NCBI RefSeq assembly: GCF_003063265.1 | Contig: NZ_NERU01000002.1 | Coordinates: 124,001-188,000 of the forward strand | Direction of reading: 5' to 3' | Length of the DNA stretch: 64,000 bases | DNA from: Limnohabitans sp. WS1 | GTDB lineage: Bacteria; Pseudomonadota; Gammaproteobacteria; Burkholderiales; Burkholderiaceae_C | Part shown: in pieces, positions 15,493-23,964 of the stretch | How the letters are laid out: each line of letters starts with the position of its first letter | Numbering within the stretch: position 1 is the first letter of the stretch | Notes under the pieces: generated by a model | Seen by the model: only the letters and a program-made list of their open reading frames with translations | What the model was told of the DNA's origin: nothing | Databases searched by the model: none | Position numbers and translations under genes: made by a program

Positions 15493-17241
15493 TCAGTGGT
15501 TGTCTTTGGGCACAGCCGAGCCGCGCTGGCCGACCAAAAAGTCCATGTCTGCGCCTTCGTCGGCTTGCAGCACATGGTCGATGTAAAGTTTCCAGTAACC
15601 CGAATTCATGGCGGGCGCGGGCTTTTCCCACAGCGACAAGCGGCGGGCCAGTTCTTCGTCGCTGATCAGCAGTTGCAGTTTGCGCTCGGGCACGTTCAGC
15701 TCGATCATGTCGCCGTTTTGCACCACGGCCAGCGGGCCGCCTGCGGCTGCTTCGGGCGTGGTGTGCAGCACCACGGTGCCGTAGGCTGTGCCGCTCATGC
15801 GGGCATCCGAGATGCGCACCATGTCGGTGATGCCCTTGCGCAGCACTTTGGGCGGCAGCGGCATGTTGCCCACTTCGGCCATGCCGGGGTAGCCCTTGGG
15901 GCCACAGTTCTTGAGCACCAAGATGCAGTTCTCGTCCACATCCAAGCTCTCGTCGTCGATGCGTTTGTGGAAATCGTGGCTGTCCTCAAACACCACGGCG
16001 CGGCCGGTGTGCACCATCAGTGCAGGTGTGGCAGCGCTGGGCTTGATGACCGCGCCACGCGGTGCCAGGTTGCCGCGCAAGATGGCGATGCCGGCTTTCT
16101 CTTTGAATGGGGCCTCGAAGGTCTTGATCACACGCGGGTCGTAGTTCACGGCGCTGGCGATGTTCTCGCTCACCGTCTTGCCGCTCACCGTGACGATGTC
16201 TTTGTGCAGCAGGTGCTCGATTTCCTTCATGACCACCGGTAAGCCACCGGCGTAGCAGAAGTCTTCCATCAGGTGCTCACCAGACGGCTGCAAATTCAAG
16301 AGGCAAGGCAGTTCGCTGCCCAAGCGCTCGAAATCGTCCACGGTGAGTTTCAGGCCCAAGCGGCCCGCAATCGCGATCAGGTGGATCACCGCGTTGGTCG
16401 ATCCGCCAATGGCGGCCAGCGTGCGGATGGCGTTTTCAAAGGCTTCGCGGGTCAGCACCTTGCTGATGGTTTGGTCGGTGTGCACCATCTCGACAATGCG
16501 CCGACCGGCGTCGCGCGCCAGCACATTGCGGCGGCCGTCCACCGCCGGGTAGGCGGCGTTGCCGGGCAGGCCAATGCCCAAGGCCTCGACCATGCTGGCC
16601 ATGGTGCTGGCAGTGCCCATGGTCATGCAGTGGCCGTGGCTGCGGTGCATGCAGCTCTCTGCTTCAAAAAAATCGGTCAGTTTGAGCGTGCCGGCACGCA
16701 CCTGCTCGCTCATGCTCCACACGCCCGTGCCCGAGCCCAGCTCTTGGCCGCGCCATTTGCCGTTCAGCATGGGGCCGCCCGACACACCGATGGTGGGCAG
16801 GCCCACGCTGGACGCGCCCATCAGCAAGGATGGCGTGGTTTTGTCGCAACCCATGAGCAGCACCACACCGTCGATCGGATTGCCGCGAATGGATTCTTCG
16901 ACGTCCATGCTGGCCAGGTTGCGGTACAGCATGGCGGTGGGGCGCAGCAGTGTTTCGCCCAGCGACATGACGGGGAATTCGAGCGGAAAGCCACCCGCCT
17001 CGTACACGCCAATCTTGACCTGCTCAGCCAGGGTGCGAAAGTGCGAATTGCAGGGCGTGAGTTCGCTGAAGGTGTTGCAGATGCCAATGACCGGACGGCC
17101 ATCAAACTGGTCGTGCGGCACGCCCTTGCCCTTGACCCAGCTGCGGTAGGCAAAGCCATCGCGGTCTTGGCGGCCAAACCATTGCTGGCTGCGCAGGTCT
17201 TCGGGTTTTTTGCGGGGTGGGCTGCCGTTGTTGTCGCTCAT
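15493..17241 (-). CDS. IlvD/Edd-family sugar-acid dehydratase (L-arabinonate dehydratase type)
   Basis: A 582-residue iron-sulfur dehydratase removing water from an aldonate to give a 2-keto-3-deoxy acid. The cluster ligands appear in LTPCNSHF, LLMGCDKTTPS and the third cysteine in SHGHCMTMGTASTMAS. IGGSTNAVIHLIAI and the C-terminal ISDARMSGTAYGTVV are superfamily hallmarks. Overall layout and the C-terminal FLVGQRGSAVPKDNH match pentonate dehydratases with a [2Fe-2S] cluster, such as L-arabinonate dehydratase, better than Edd or IlvD. It is the first gene of a two-gene operon with denD, divergent from the gntR regulator. Exact sugar acid unknown. Confidence 0.88.
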   Translation of the reverse strand: MSDNNGSPPRKKPEDLRSQQWFGRQDRDGFAYRSWVKGKGVPHDQFDGRPVIGICNTFSELTPCNSHFRTLAEQVKIGVYEAGGFPLEFPVMSLGETLLRPTAMLYRNLASMDVEESIRGNPIDGVVLLMGCDKTTPSLLMGASSVGLPTIGVSGGPMLNGKWRGQELGSGTGVWSMSEQVRAGTLKLTDFFEAESCMHRSHGHCMTMGTASTMASMVEALGIGLPGNAAYPAVDGRRNVLARDAGRRIVEMVHTDQTISKVLTREAFENAIRTLAAIGGSTNAVIHLIAIAGRLGLKLTVDDFERLGSELPCLLNLQPSGEHLMEDFCYAGGLPVVMKEIEHLLHKDIVTVSGKTVSENIASAVNYDPRVIKTFEAPFKEKAGIAILRGNLAPRGAVIKPSAATPALMVHTGRAVVFEDSHDFHKRIDDESLDVDENCILVLKNCGPKGYPGMAEVGNMPLPPKVLRKGITDMVRISDARMSGTAYGTVVLHTTPEAAAGGPLAVVQNGDMIELNVPERKLQLLISDEELARRLSLWEKPAPAMNSGYWKLYIDHVLQADEGADMDFLVGQRGSAVPKDNH

Positions 17242-17289
17242 GGGGGTGCTTCCGGTGAAAGGTCAAATGGCCAAAGATTTCAAAATACT

Positions 17290-17302
17290 ATCGTATGACG
17301 AT
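17290..17302. promoter_or_regulatory. Candidate GntR operator, dehydratase side
   Basis: ATCGT-ATG-ACGAT is a perfect 5-bp-arm inverted repeat 49 bases upstream of the dehydratase start and in the divergent promoter region. Together with the second palindrome at 17406-17415 it shares the core AT-C-x-TATGA-x-GAT, the size and symmetry expected for FadR-subfamily GntR operators. Regulator assignment is inferred from adjacency. Confidence 0.5.
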
Positions 17303-17405
17303 TAAAAAACAAGCACCACTTGTAAAGCCAGCGACATTCAGGGAAACCCCTGACGCCAAGATGACTGTCCTAGGGTTTTCCAGAGTCCCAAGTGTCCGCT
17401 CAATC

Positions 17406-17415
17406 ATCATATGAT
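17406..17415. promoter_or_regulatory. Candidate GntR operator, gntR side
   Basis: ATCATATGAT is a perfect 10-bp palindrome 21 bases before the start of the gntR-type gene. It resembles the palindrome at 17290-17302. A repressor bound here would block its own transcription and that of the TRAP operon behind it, implying autoregulation. Confidence 0.5.
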
Positions 17416-17436
17416 AAGCAGATCAGTGACACCACC

Positions 17437-18258
17437 ATGAGTAAAAACTTTCACAGACACACCCTCGACTTGCTGGGTCACGCCATCTTGTCGGGTCGTT
17501 ATGCGGTGGGCGCCAGTTTGCCGCCCGAGCCGCTGCTGTGCGAGCAATTTGGCGTGAGCCGCACCGTGATCCGCGAGGTCATCAAGTCCTTGGTGGCCAA
17601 AGGTTTGCTGTTCACGGGCCCCAAGGTGGGCACGCGTGTGCTGCCCGATGCCGACTGGAACTGGTTTGACCCCGACGTGGTGGCCTGGCAAGCTCAGTGT
17701 GGCCTGACCCCTGAATTTTTGAAAGACTTGCAAGAGCTGCGCCGCGTGGTGGAGCCTGCTGCCGTGCGTTTGGCGGCCGAGCGGGCCACGTCCGAAGACA
17801 TTGCTGTGATTGAAGCGGCTTATGCCGGGATGAAGAAAGCAGTGGAAGAGGGGGGCGATTACGTCACACACGACATGCGCTTTCATCAAGGCCTGCTGCA
17901 GGCCTCGCACAACCGCATGCTGGTGCAAATGAGCAAGGCCCTCAATGCTTTGCTGCGCACCAGTTTCGAAATTTCGACCCGCATCAAGGATGGCCCGAAA
18001 AATTCGCTGCCGCTGCACCGTGCGGTGCTCAATGCTGTGATTGCCCGCGAACCAGCCAAGGCCGAACGCGCCATCATGGTGCTGATTGAAGGGGCCAAAG
18101 ACGACATCGACTTGGTGCTGTCGTCGCGCAAAAAGTTACCGATGGTGTCGGGCATGGCCACACCGATCAAGACCCAAGCCCAACCCAAAACGATGTCCAA
18201 AGCCATGTCCAAAATGAACATTTCAAAATCAGGGGCTGCACTTGCCAAAAATCATTGA
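17437..18258 (+). CDS. GntR-family (FadR subfamily, FCD domain) transcriptional regulator
   Basis: A 273-residue DNA-binding regulator. The winged helix covers about residues 8-70, with LPPEPLLCEQFGVSRTVIREVIKSLVAKGLL as the recognition helix-turn-helix region. The FCD effector domain follows, with the expected Asp and His metal or ligand residues (for example THDMRFHQGLL and LPLHRAVLNAV). A lysine- and methionine-rich tail (residues 240-273) overlaps the next gene. It lies between the dehydratase-denD operon and the TRAP transporter genes and probably controls both in response to a sugar acid. The start at 17437 lies downstream of the candidate operator; an earlier GTG in frame would put the operator inside the coding region. 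Confidence 0.88.
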   Translation: MSKNFHRHTLDLLGHAILSGRYAVGASLPPEPLLCEQFGVSRTVIREVIKSLVAKGLLFTGPKVGTRVLPDADWNWFDPDVVAWQAQCGLTPEFLKDLQELRRVVEPAAVRLAAERATSEDIAVIEAAYAGMKKAVEEGGDYVTHDMRFHQGLLQASHNRMLVQMSKALNALLRTSFEISTRIKDGPKNSLPLHRAVLNAVIAREPAKAERAIMVLIEGAKDDIDLVLSSRKKLPMVSGMATPIKTQAQPKTMSKAMSKMNISKSGAALAKNH

Positions 18259-18823
18259 TCTCTTTTTCAAACTGCTGGAGTTTCTGGTGGTGGCTTGCCT
18301 GGTGGCCATGGTCATCATGGTGTTTGGCAACGTGGTGTTGCGTTACGGTTTTAACTCGGGCATCTCTATCTCGGACGAGATGTCGCGTTACTGCTTCATC
18401 TGGCTGACCTATCTTGGGGCCATGGTGGCGATGCGCGAAAAAGGCCACTTGGGTGTGGACACTTTGGTGCGCCGTTTGTCGCTGGGTGGTAAAAAACTGT
18501 GCTTTTTCTTGAGCGAAGTGATGATGCTCGGCTGCAATGTGTTGTTCTTTTGGGGCACATGGAAGATGCATGATTTGCAGGTCACCAACATTTCGGTGGT
18601 GGTGGGCATTTCCATGATCTGGATTTACGGCATTGGCTATGTGACGGCCAGCGTCATGGCCGCGATGAACCTCAACCAACTGCGCTTGCTGCTGACCGGT
18701 CGCCTGAAAGAGGAAGACTTGGTGATGGTGGTCGAATCAGAAGACACCGTGGTGTTGGATGAGCTGACGCCCAAAGCTGCATCCCCCGTGCCCATGAATT
18801 CAGAAGTGCGAGGCCGCGCATGA
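18242..18823 (+). CDS. TRAP transporter small permease subunit (DctQ type)
   Basis: A 193-residue inner-membrane protein with four predicted transmembrane segments (about residues 10-32, 47-65, 86-105 and 122-143) and a charged cytoplasmic C-terminus. It pairs with the DctM-type protein to form the TRAP sugar-acid importer. The start is a TTG at 18242, inside the end of the regulator gene. It is supported by AGGGG upstream and by alignment with the paralogue at 27860-28399, which begins MKKINDLFFKL versus MPKIIDLFFKL here. The stop overlaps the dctM-type start by four bases. Confidence 0.88.
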   Translation: MPKIIDLFFKLLEFLVVACLVAMVIMVFGNVVLRYGFNSGISISDEMSRYCFIWLTYLGAMVAMREKGHLGVDTLVRRLSLGGKKLCFFLSEVMMLGCNVLFFWGTWKMHDLQVTNISVVVGISMIWIYGIGYVTASVMAAMNLNQLRLLLTGRLKEEDLVMVVESEDTVVLDELTPKAASPVPMNSEVRGRA

Positions 18824-20118
18824 CCATCGCCGTTTTTGTATTCAGCTTGCTGGGGGCCATGGCCTTGGGCATGCCCATTGCCTACGCTTTGTTGGTGTGC
18901 GGCCTGAGCCTGATGGCCTACATGGCCAGCAACGGCATGATCAACGCTTTCGACAGCCAGATTCTGGCGCAGCGTTTTGTCGATGGCGCGGACAACTTCC
19001 CCTTGCTCGCGGTGCCCTTCTTCTTGCTGGCCGGCGAGTTCATGAACGCGGGCGGTTTGAGCCGCCGCATCGTGAACCTGGCCATGGCCTGGGTGGGCCA
19101 TTTCAGGGGTGGTTTGGGCTATGTGGCCGTCATGGCCGCGGTCATCATGGCTTCGCTCTCGGGCTCTGCGGTGGCTGACACGGCGGCACTCGCAGCTTTG
19201 CTGATTCCGATGATGAAGCGGGCGGGCTACAACGTGGGCCGCTCGGCGGGTTTGATCGCTTCGGGCGGCATCATCGCGCCGGTCATTCCACCTTCCATTG
19301 GTTTCATCATCTTCGGTGTGGCGGCCAACGTGTCCATCACCAAGCTGTTTTTGGCGGGCATTGTGCCGGGCATTTTGATGGGTGTGGCCATTGGCCTGAC
19401 CTGGTGGTGGCTGGCCAAGCGCGAGAACGTGCAGCCCGCACCACGCATGCCCCTGTCTGAAAAACTCAAAGCCACGCGTGAAGGCATCTTGGCGCTGGGC
19501 CTGCCAGTCTTCATCATTGGCGGCATGAAGTTCGGTGTGTTCACGCCCACCGAAGCAGCGGTGGTGGCAGCGGTCTACAGCTTTGTGGTGGGTGCATTTG
19601 TTTACCGCGAGTTGCAGTGGTCCAAGTTGTACAGCCTGACCTTGGCGGCCGGCAAGACCACCTCGGTCATCATGTTTTTGGTGGCTGCGGCCATGGTCAG
19701 CGCCTGGCTCATCACCGTGGCCAACATCCCGGCCGAAGTGGCCCGCATGATGGAGCCGCTGATGGGCAACAAGACCTTGTTGATGGTGGTGCTCATGCTC
19801 TTGGTGGTGGTGGTCGGCACGGCGCTCGACTTCACACCCACGGTGTTGATCCTGACGCCGGTGCTGATGCCCTTGGTGATCAAGGCAGGCATTGACCCTG
19901 TTTACTTTGGCGTGCTGTTCATCATGAACAACGCCATTGGTCTGATCACCCCGCCCGTGGGCACCGTGCTCAACGTGGTGTGTGGTGTGGCCAAGATCAA
20001 CATGGACACGGCCTTCAAAGGGGTCTTGCCTTTCTTGTGGGCGCAGCTGGCAGTGCTGGCCTTGTTGATCGCTTTCCCCGCCATCGTCCTTGTGCCGATG
20101 AAGTGGATGCTGAGTTGA
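18820..20118 (+). CDS. TRAP transporter large permease subunit (DctM type)
   Basis: A 432-residue polytopic membrane protein, about 12 hydrophobic segments, forming the sodium-driven transport channel. Family blocks include FPLLAVPFFLLAGEFMNAGG, SLSGSAVADTAALAALLIPM, GGIIAPVIPPSIGFIIFG, and GVFTPTEAAVVAAVYSF; the loops around the repeated IPPS and TPTEA regions bind sodium and substrate in characterised TRAPs. It is translationally coupled to the small subunit (ATGA at 18820). Very similar to the protein encoded at 26580-27863, which shows a duplicated transporter set in this region. Confidence 0.96.
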   Translation: MTIAVFVFSLLGAMALGMPIAYALLVCGLSLMAYMASNGMINAFDSQILAQRFVDGADNFPLLAVPFFLLAGEFMNAGGLSRRIVNLAMAWVGHFRGGLGYVAVMAAVIMASLSGSAVADTAALAALLIPMMKRAGYNVGRSAGLIASGGIIAPVIPPSIGFIIFGVAANVSITKLFLAGIVPGILMGVAIGLTWWWLAKRENVQPAPRMPLSEKLKATREGILALGLPVFIIGGMKFGVFTPTEAAVVAAVYSFVVGAFVYRELQWSKLYSLTLAAGKTTSVIMFLVAAAMVSAWLITVANIPAEVARMMEPLMGNKTLLMVVLMLLVVVVGTALDFTPTVLILTPVLMPLVIKAGIDPVYFGVLFIMNNAIGLITPPVGTVLNVVCGVAKINMDTAFKGVLPFLWAQLAVLALLIAFPAIVLVPMKWMLS

Positions 20119-20157
20119 TTTCGTAACCCTGTGTGTGTTTTTTATAAGGAGACAGTC

Positions 20158-21165
20158 ATGTTGAAACGCAGAAATTTGGTGACCCTGATCGCGGGCACAT
20201 TCCTGGTGGCATCGAGCGCCATGGCGCAGTTTGCCGACCGCAACATCAAGTTCACTAACGGTGTGAACGAAGACCACCCGGTGGGCGTGGGCGTCAAGAA
20301 AATGCAAGAAGTGCTGGCGGCCAAAACCGGCGGCAAGATGAAGATCACCGCCTTCTGGGGCGGCGCGGCCGGTGGCGACTTGCCAGCCACCCAAGCCTTG
20401 CGTGCAGGCACCCAAGAGATGGTCTGCACCTCCAGCTCGCCGCTGGTGGGCATCATCAAAGAGTTGGGTGTGTTTGACCTGCCTTTCTTGTTTGCCAACG
20501 AGAAAGAAGCCGACGCGGTGTTGGACGGTGCAGCGGGCAAGTATTTCAACGCCAAGCTCGAAGCCGTGGGTCTGGTGAATCTGGCGTATTGGGAAAACGG
20601 TTTCCGCAACCTGACCAACAGCAAGCGCCCAGTGACCAAGCTGGAAGACTTTGACGGTGTGAAAGTTCGCGTCATGCAGAACAACATCTTCTTGGACACC
20701 TTCAAGACCTTGGGCACCAACGCTGTGCCCATGGCCTTTGGCGAGGTGTTCACCGCCTTGGAAACCAAGACCATCGACGGCCAAGAAAACCCCTTTGTGA
20801 CCATTGAAACTTCCAAGTTCAATGAAGTGCAAAAGTACCTGAGCGTGACGCGTCACGCCTACACACCGTTCCTGATTTTGTACAGCAAGAAACTGTGGGA
20901 CCAGCTCAACCCACAAGAGCAAGCTGTGCTGCGTGAAGCCGCCATGGAAGGCCAGAAAGTGCAACGCGCCGCCAACCGCGCTTTGAACGAGAAATCGCTG
21001 GCCAGCCTGAAGACCAAAGGCATGCAGGTCAACGAGGTGAGTGCCGCTGAGCAAAACCGCATCCGTGCCAAAGTCGCTTCGGTGTACGACAAGCACAAGG
21101 ACTCGATCGGTGCTGACGCCATCAAGGTGGTGCAAGACGAGTTGAAGAAGTCACGCGGCGGTTGA
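20158..21165 (+). CDS. TRAP transporter substrate-binding protein (DctP type)
   Basis: A periplasmic solute-binding protein of 335 residues with a signal peptide ending near SSAMA-QFADR (residues 1-24). The DctP core is seen in AYWENGFRNLTNSKRPV, where the arginine is the carboxylate-binding residue conserved in the family, and in LEDFDGVKVRVMQNNIFLDTFK. The ligand is therefore an organic acid, by context a sugar acid. Start at 20158 has AAGGAGACAGTC. It is last of the Q-M-P set and is followed by a strong terminator before the enolase-superfamily gene. Confidence 0.95.
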   Translation: MLKRRNLVTLIAGTFLVASSAMAQFADRNIKFTNGVNEDHPVGVGVKKMQEVLAAKTGGKMKITAFWGGAAGGDLPATQALRAGTQEMVCTSSSPLVGIIKELGVFDLPFLFANEKEADAVLDGAAGKYFNAKLEAVGLVNLAYWENGFRNLTNSKRPVTKLEDFDGVKVRVMQNNIFLDTFKTLGTNAVPMAFGEVFTALETKTIDGQENPFVTIETSKFNEVQKYLSVTRHAYTPFLILYSKKLWDQLNPQEQAVLREAAMEGQKVQRAANRALNEKSLASLKTKGMQVNEVSAAEQNRIRAKVASVYDKHKDSIGADAIKVVQDELKKSRGG

Positions 21166-21197
21166 TCCCCTGCGATCAGCCTTTTTGCTGAACCCAC

Positions 21198-21230
21198 AAG
21201 CTCCACAGCCGCCCGCTGTGGAGCTTTTTT
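21198..21230 (+). terminator. Hairpin terminator after the first dctP-type gene
   Basis: AGCTCCACAG and CTGTGGAGCT form a perfect 10-bp stem with a 6-base loop and a T-rich tail (six T). It separates the TRAP genes from the enolase-superfamily gene starting at 21254, so readthrough or a separate promoter is required for the latter. Confidence 0.85.
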
Positions 21231-21253
21231 AACGACCGAAAAAGGGTGCCCTC

Positions 21254-22447
21254 ATGAAAATCACGCAACTCGAAACCATCCGCTTGGGGGAATTTCCCAA
21301 CATCATCTGGGTGCGCTTGCACACCGACGAAGGCCTGGTGGGTCTGGGCGAAACCTTCATGGGGGCGCAAGCGGTCGAGGCTTATTTGCACGAATGGGTT
21401 GCGCCCAAACTGGTGGGCCAAGACCCACTGGCCATCGAGTCGCGCCAGCGTGACATCACGGGTTACTTGGGCTGGCGCGGGTCCGGAGTCGAGACGCGTG
21501 GCAATTCGGCGGTGGACATTGCGCTGTGGGACATTTTTGGCAAAGCCGCAGGTATGCCGGTTTACACCGCGCTGGGCGGCAAGAGCCGCGACGAGATCCG
21601 CGTGTACAACACCTGCGCGGGTTACCAGTACATCCGCAGCAACGTGAACCAGACCAGCAGCAACTGGGGGCTGGGCAACAACGCAGGGCCTTACGAAGAC
21701 CTGCAGGGCTTTTTGCACCGCGCCGACGAAGTGGCCGAGTCGCTGCTGTCCGAAGGCATCACCGGCATGAAAATTTGGCCCTTCGATGTGGCCGCAGAAA
21801 AATCGCATGGCCAGTACATCAGCCCGCAAGACCTGAACACCGCGCTGGAGCCTTTTCGCAAAATCAGGAATGCGGTAGGCGACAAGATGGACATCATGGT
21901 CGAGTTCCACAGCCTGTGGCGCTTGCCCATGGCGCAAAAGATTTCACGCGCCCTGCAAGAGTTCGACACCTTCTGGCACGAAGACGCGATCCGCATGGAC
22001 AGCCTCGATTTGCTCAAGCAGTACGCGGTGGACTGTAAGGCGCTGATTTGTGCGAGCGAAACGCTGAGCTACAAATGGGGCTTCAAGGACTATTTACAAA
22101 CCGGCGTGGCCGGTGTGGCCATGCTCGATTTGAGTTGGTGCGGGGGCCTGACCGAAGCGCGCAAAATTGCCGCCATGGCCGACGCCTGGCAGCTGCCCGT
22201 GGCCCCGCACGACTGCACTGGCCCTGTGGTGTGGGCCGCCTCCACCCATTTGTCGCTGCACGCGCCCAATGCGCTGATTCAAGAGAGCGTGCGGGCTTTT
22301 TACAGCGGTTGGTACAAGGAGTTGGTGACCGAGTTGCCGCAAGTGAAGAACGGCATGATCAGCCTGAACGACAAGCCGGGTTTGGGTTTGGAGTTGTTGC
22401 CCGATTTGCACCAACGGGCCGATGCGGTGGTGCGGGTGAGTTTGTAG
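21254..22447 (+). CDS. Mandelate racemase / muconate lactonizing (enolase-superfamily) sugar-acid dehydratase
   Basis: A 397-residue enolase-superfamily enzyme that abstracts the proton alpha to a carboxylate, probably dehydrating an aldonate or aldarate. The N-terminal capping domain is followed by a barrel with metal-ligand candidates in MVEFHSLWRLP, FWHEDAIRMDS and ICASETLSYKWGF, and a barrel-end His in APHDCTGPVVW. GMKIWPFDVAAEKSHG supplies the second-strand lysine region. Position after a TRAP transporter and opposite a dehydratase-denD operon supports sugar-acid catabolism. The stop codon lies inside a REP-like repeat. Substrate is not determined by what I can see. Confidence 0.87.
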   Translation: MKITQLETIRLGEFPNIIWVRLHTDEGLVGLGETFMGAQAVEAYLHEWVAPKLVGQDPLAIESRQRDITGYLGWRGSGVETRGNSAVDIALWDIFGKAAGMPVYTALGGKSRDEIRVYNTCAGYQYIRSNVNQTSSNWGLGNNAGPYEDLQGFLHRADEVAESLLSEGITGMKIWPFDVAAEKSHGQYISPQDLNTALEPFRKIRNAVGDKMDIMVEFHSLWRLPMAQKISRALQEFDTFWHEDAIRMDSLDLLKQYAVDCKALICASETLSYKWGFKDYLQTGVAGVAMLDLSWCGGLTEARKIAAMADAWQLPVAPHDCTGPVVWAASTHLSLHAPNALIQESVRAFYSGWYKELVTELPQVKNGMISLNDKPGLGLELLPDLHQRADAVVRVSL

Positions 22448-22540
22448 GAGCCCCGTCCTCGGGGCGAAAGCTCCATCGCGACGAGGGCGTCGCTCCTACA
22501 GGAGGGGGGGCTCTTTGTAGGAGCCCCGCCCTCGGGGCGA
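22444..22540. repeat. REP-like elements (one full, one partial) between convergent genes
   Basis: A 56-bp palindrome at 22444-22499 has arms GTAGGAGCCCCGTCCTC and GAGGGCGTCGCTCCTAC. A second partial copy follows at 22517-22540. They are the same family as 4192-4563 and 10949-10980. The TAG stop of the enolase-superfamily gene is formed by the element itself. The position between convergent genes is typical for REP sequences. Confidence 0.85.
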
Positions 22541-22545
22541 TCAAC

Positions 22546-23955
22546 TCAACCGTTCCAACGTGTATGGAACTTGCCCGGCCGGTCAATCCTCTGGTAGGTG
22601 TGCGCACCAAAATAATCGCGCTGCGCCTGCAGCAAGTTGGCGGGCAGGCGGGCCGAGCGGTAGGCGTCGTAGTAGCTCAATGAACTCATGAACGAGGGCA
22701 CGGCCACGCCGTGCAGGGCGCCCATGGCCACCACTTCGCGCAGGTCCTGGTGGCAGCGACCCATCACCCCGGCAAAGTGCTGGTCCATCATCAGGTTGTC
22801 GAGGTCTGGCGAGCGTTCAAAGCTGGCACGGATGTCCTCCAGCAGATTCGCTCGGATGATGCAGCCCGCACGCCAGACCGAGGCCACGGTGCCCATGGGC
22901 AGTTGCCATTGGTGCTCGCGGTCAGCGGCCTTGAGCAGGCTGAAGCCTTGGGCGTAGGCGCAAATTTTGGAGGCCAGCAACGCATTTTTGATCTGGCCCA
23001 GCACTGCATCGCGTGGGCCTGCGGCGCGGGCTGCGGGCCCAGGCAAGACCTTGGAAGCTTTGGCCCGTTCGGCATGCAAGCCGCTCACCGTGCGCGCAAA
23101 CACCGCATTGGCAATGGTGGGCGCGGTCACGCCCAGATCGAGGGCAATTTGGCTGGCCCATTTGCCCGTGCCTTTTTGTTCGGCTGTGTCCAAAATCAGG
23201 TCCACCAAAGCGCTGCCCGTTTCGGGGTCGGTGTGCGCCAGGATCTCGGCGGTGATGCCGATCAGGTAGCTGGCCAGCTCGCCCTGGTTCCATTCGTGGA
23301 ACACGGCACTCATCTCGGCTGGGCTCATGCCCAGCAAGTGGTGCATCAACCAATAGGCTTCGCAGATGGTTTGCATGTCGGCGTATTCAATGCCGTTGTG
23401 CACCATCTTCACGAAGTGACCCGAGCCGCCTGGGCCCATCCACTCGCAGCAGGGTTCACCACCATCGGTTTTGGCTGCAATGGCTTGCAGCATGGGTTTC
23501 AGGTGCGGCCAAGCTTCAGTTGCACCGCCGGGCATCAAAGCCGGGCCACGCAAAGCGCCTTCTTCGCCGCCGCTCACGCCCGCGCCCACGTAGTGAATGC
23601 CCGAGCCTTCCAGCGCCTGCATGCGGCGCTGGGTGTCGGTGTAGAGCGTGTTGCCACCGTCCATCACCACATCGCCCGCACTCAGCAATGGGCTGAGCTG
23701 GGCCAGCACGGCATCGACCGCAGCCCCTGCGGGCACCATCAGCCAAACACAACGCGGTGTTTGCAAGCTGCCTACAAGGTCCACCAAAGAAGTTGCCGCC
23801 TGCGCCTTGAGCCCCTGTGTACGCTGGTCAAAACTGTCGCGCTTGGCCGCGTCCAGATCAAAGCCACAAACGCCAAAACCGTTGCGTGCCAAATTCACCG
23901 CCAGGTTTTCGCCCATGACGCCCAGGCCCACCAGGCCGATGTCCATCTTCTGCAT
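22546..23955 (-). CDS. gnd: 6-phosphogluconate dehydrogenase, decarboxylating
   Basis: Oxidises 6-phosphogluconate to ribulose 5-phosphate with NADP (or NAD) and releases CO2. The 469-residue length is normal. The nucleotide-binding site is GLVGLGVMGENLAVNLARNG; substrate residues lie in GAGVSGGEEGALRGP and the catalytic Lys and His region GSGHFVKMVHNGIEYADMQ. It is the last gene of the minus-strand gluconate/idonate operon that begins near 31347. Together with gluconokinase it gives a pentose-phosphate outlet for gluconate, alongside the Entner-Doudoroff outlet at 1576-4055. Confidence 0.96.
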   Translation of the reverse strand: MQKMDIGLVGLGVMGENLAVNLARNGFGVCGFDLDAAKRDSFDQRTQGLKAQAATSLVDLVGSLQTPRCVWLMVPAGAAVDAVLAQLSPLLSAGDVVMDGGNTLYTDTQRRMQALEGSGIHYVGAGVSGGEEGALRGPALMPGGATEAWPHLKPMLQAIAAKTDGGEPCCEWMGPGGSGHFVKMVHNGIEYADMQTICEAYWLMHHLLGMSPAEMSAVFHEWNQGELASYLIGITAEILAHTDPETGSALVDLILDTAEQKGTGKWASQIALDLGVTAPTIANAVFARTVSGLHAERAKASKVLPGPAARAAGPRDAVLGQIKNALLASKICAYAQGFSLLKAADREHQWQLPMGTVASVWRAGCIIRANLLEDIRASFERSPDLDNLMMDQHFAGVMGRCHQDLREVVAMGALHGVAVPSFMSSLSYYDAYRSARLPANLLQAQRDYFGAHTYQRIDRPGKFHTRWNG

Positions 23956-23964
23956 AGGTCCGAT

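Noticed and set aside
18637..21135. An 832-codon open frame on the minus strand across the TRAP genes
   Set aside because: It is antisense to three well-supported TRAP genes, is very rich in His, Gln and Gly in the way of codon-shadow frames in GC-rich DNA, and matches no family.
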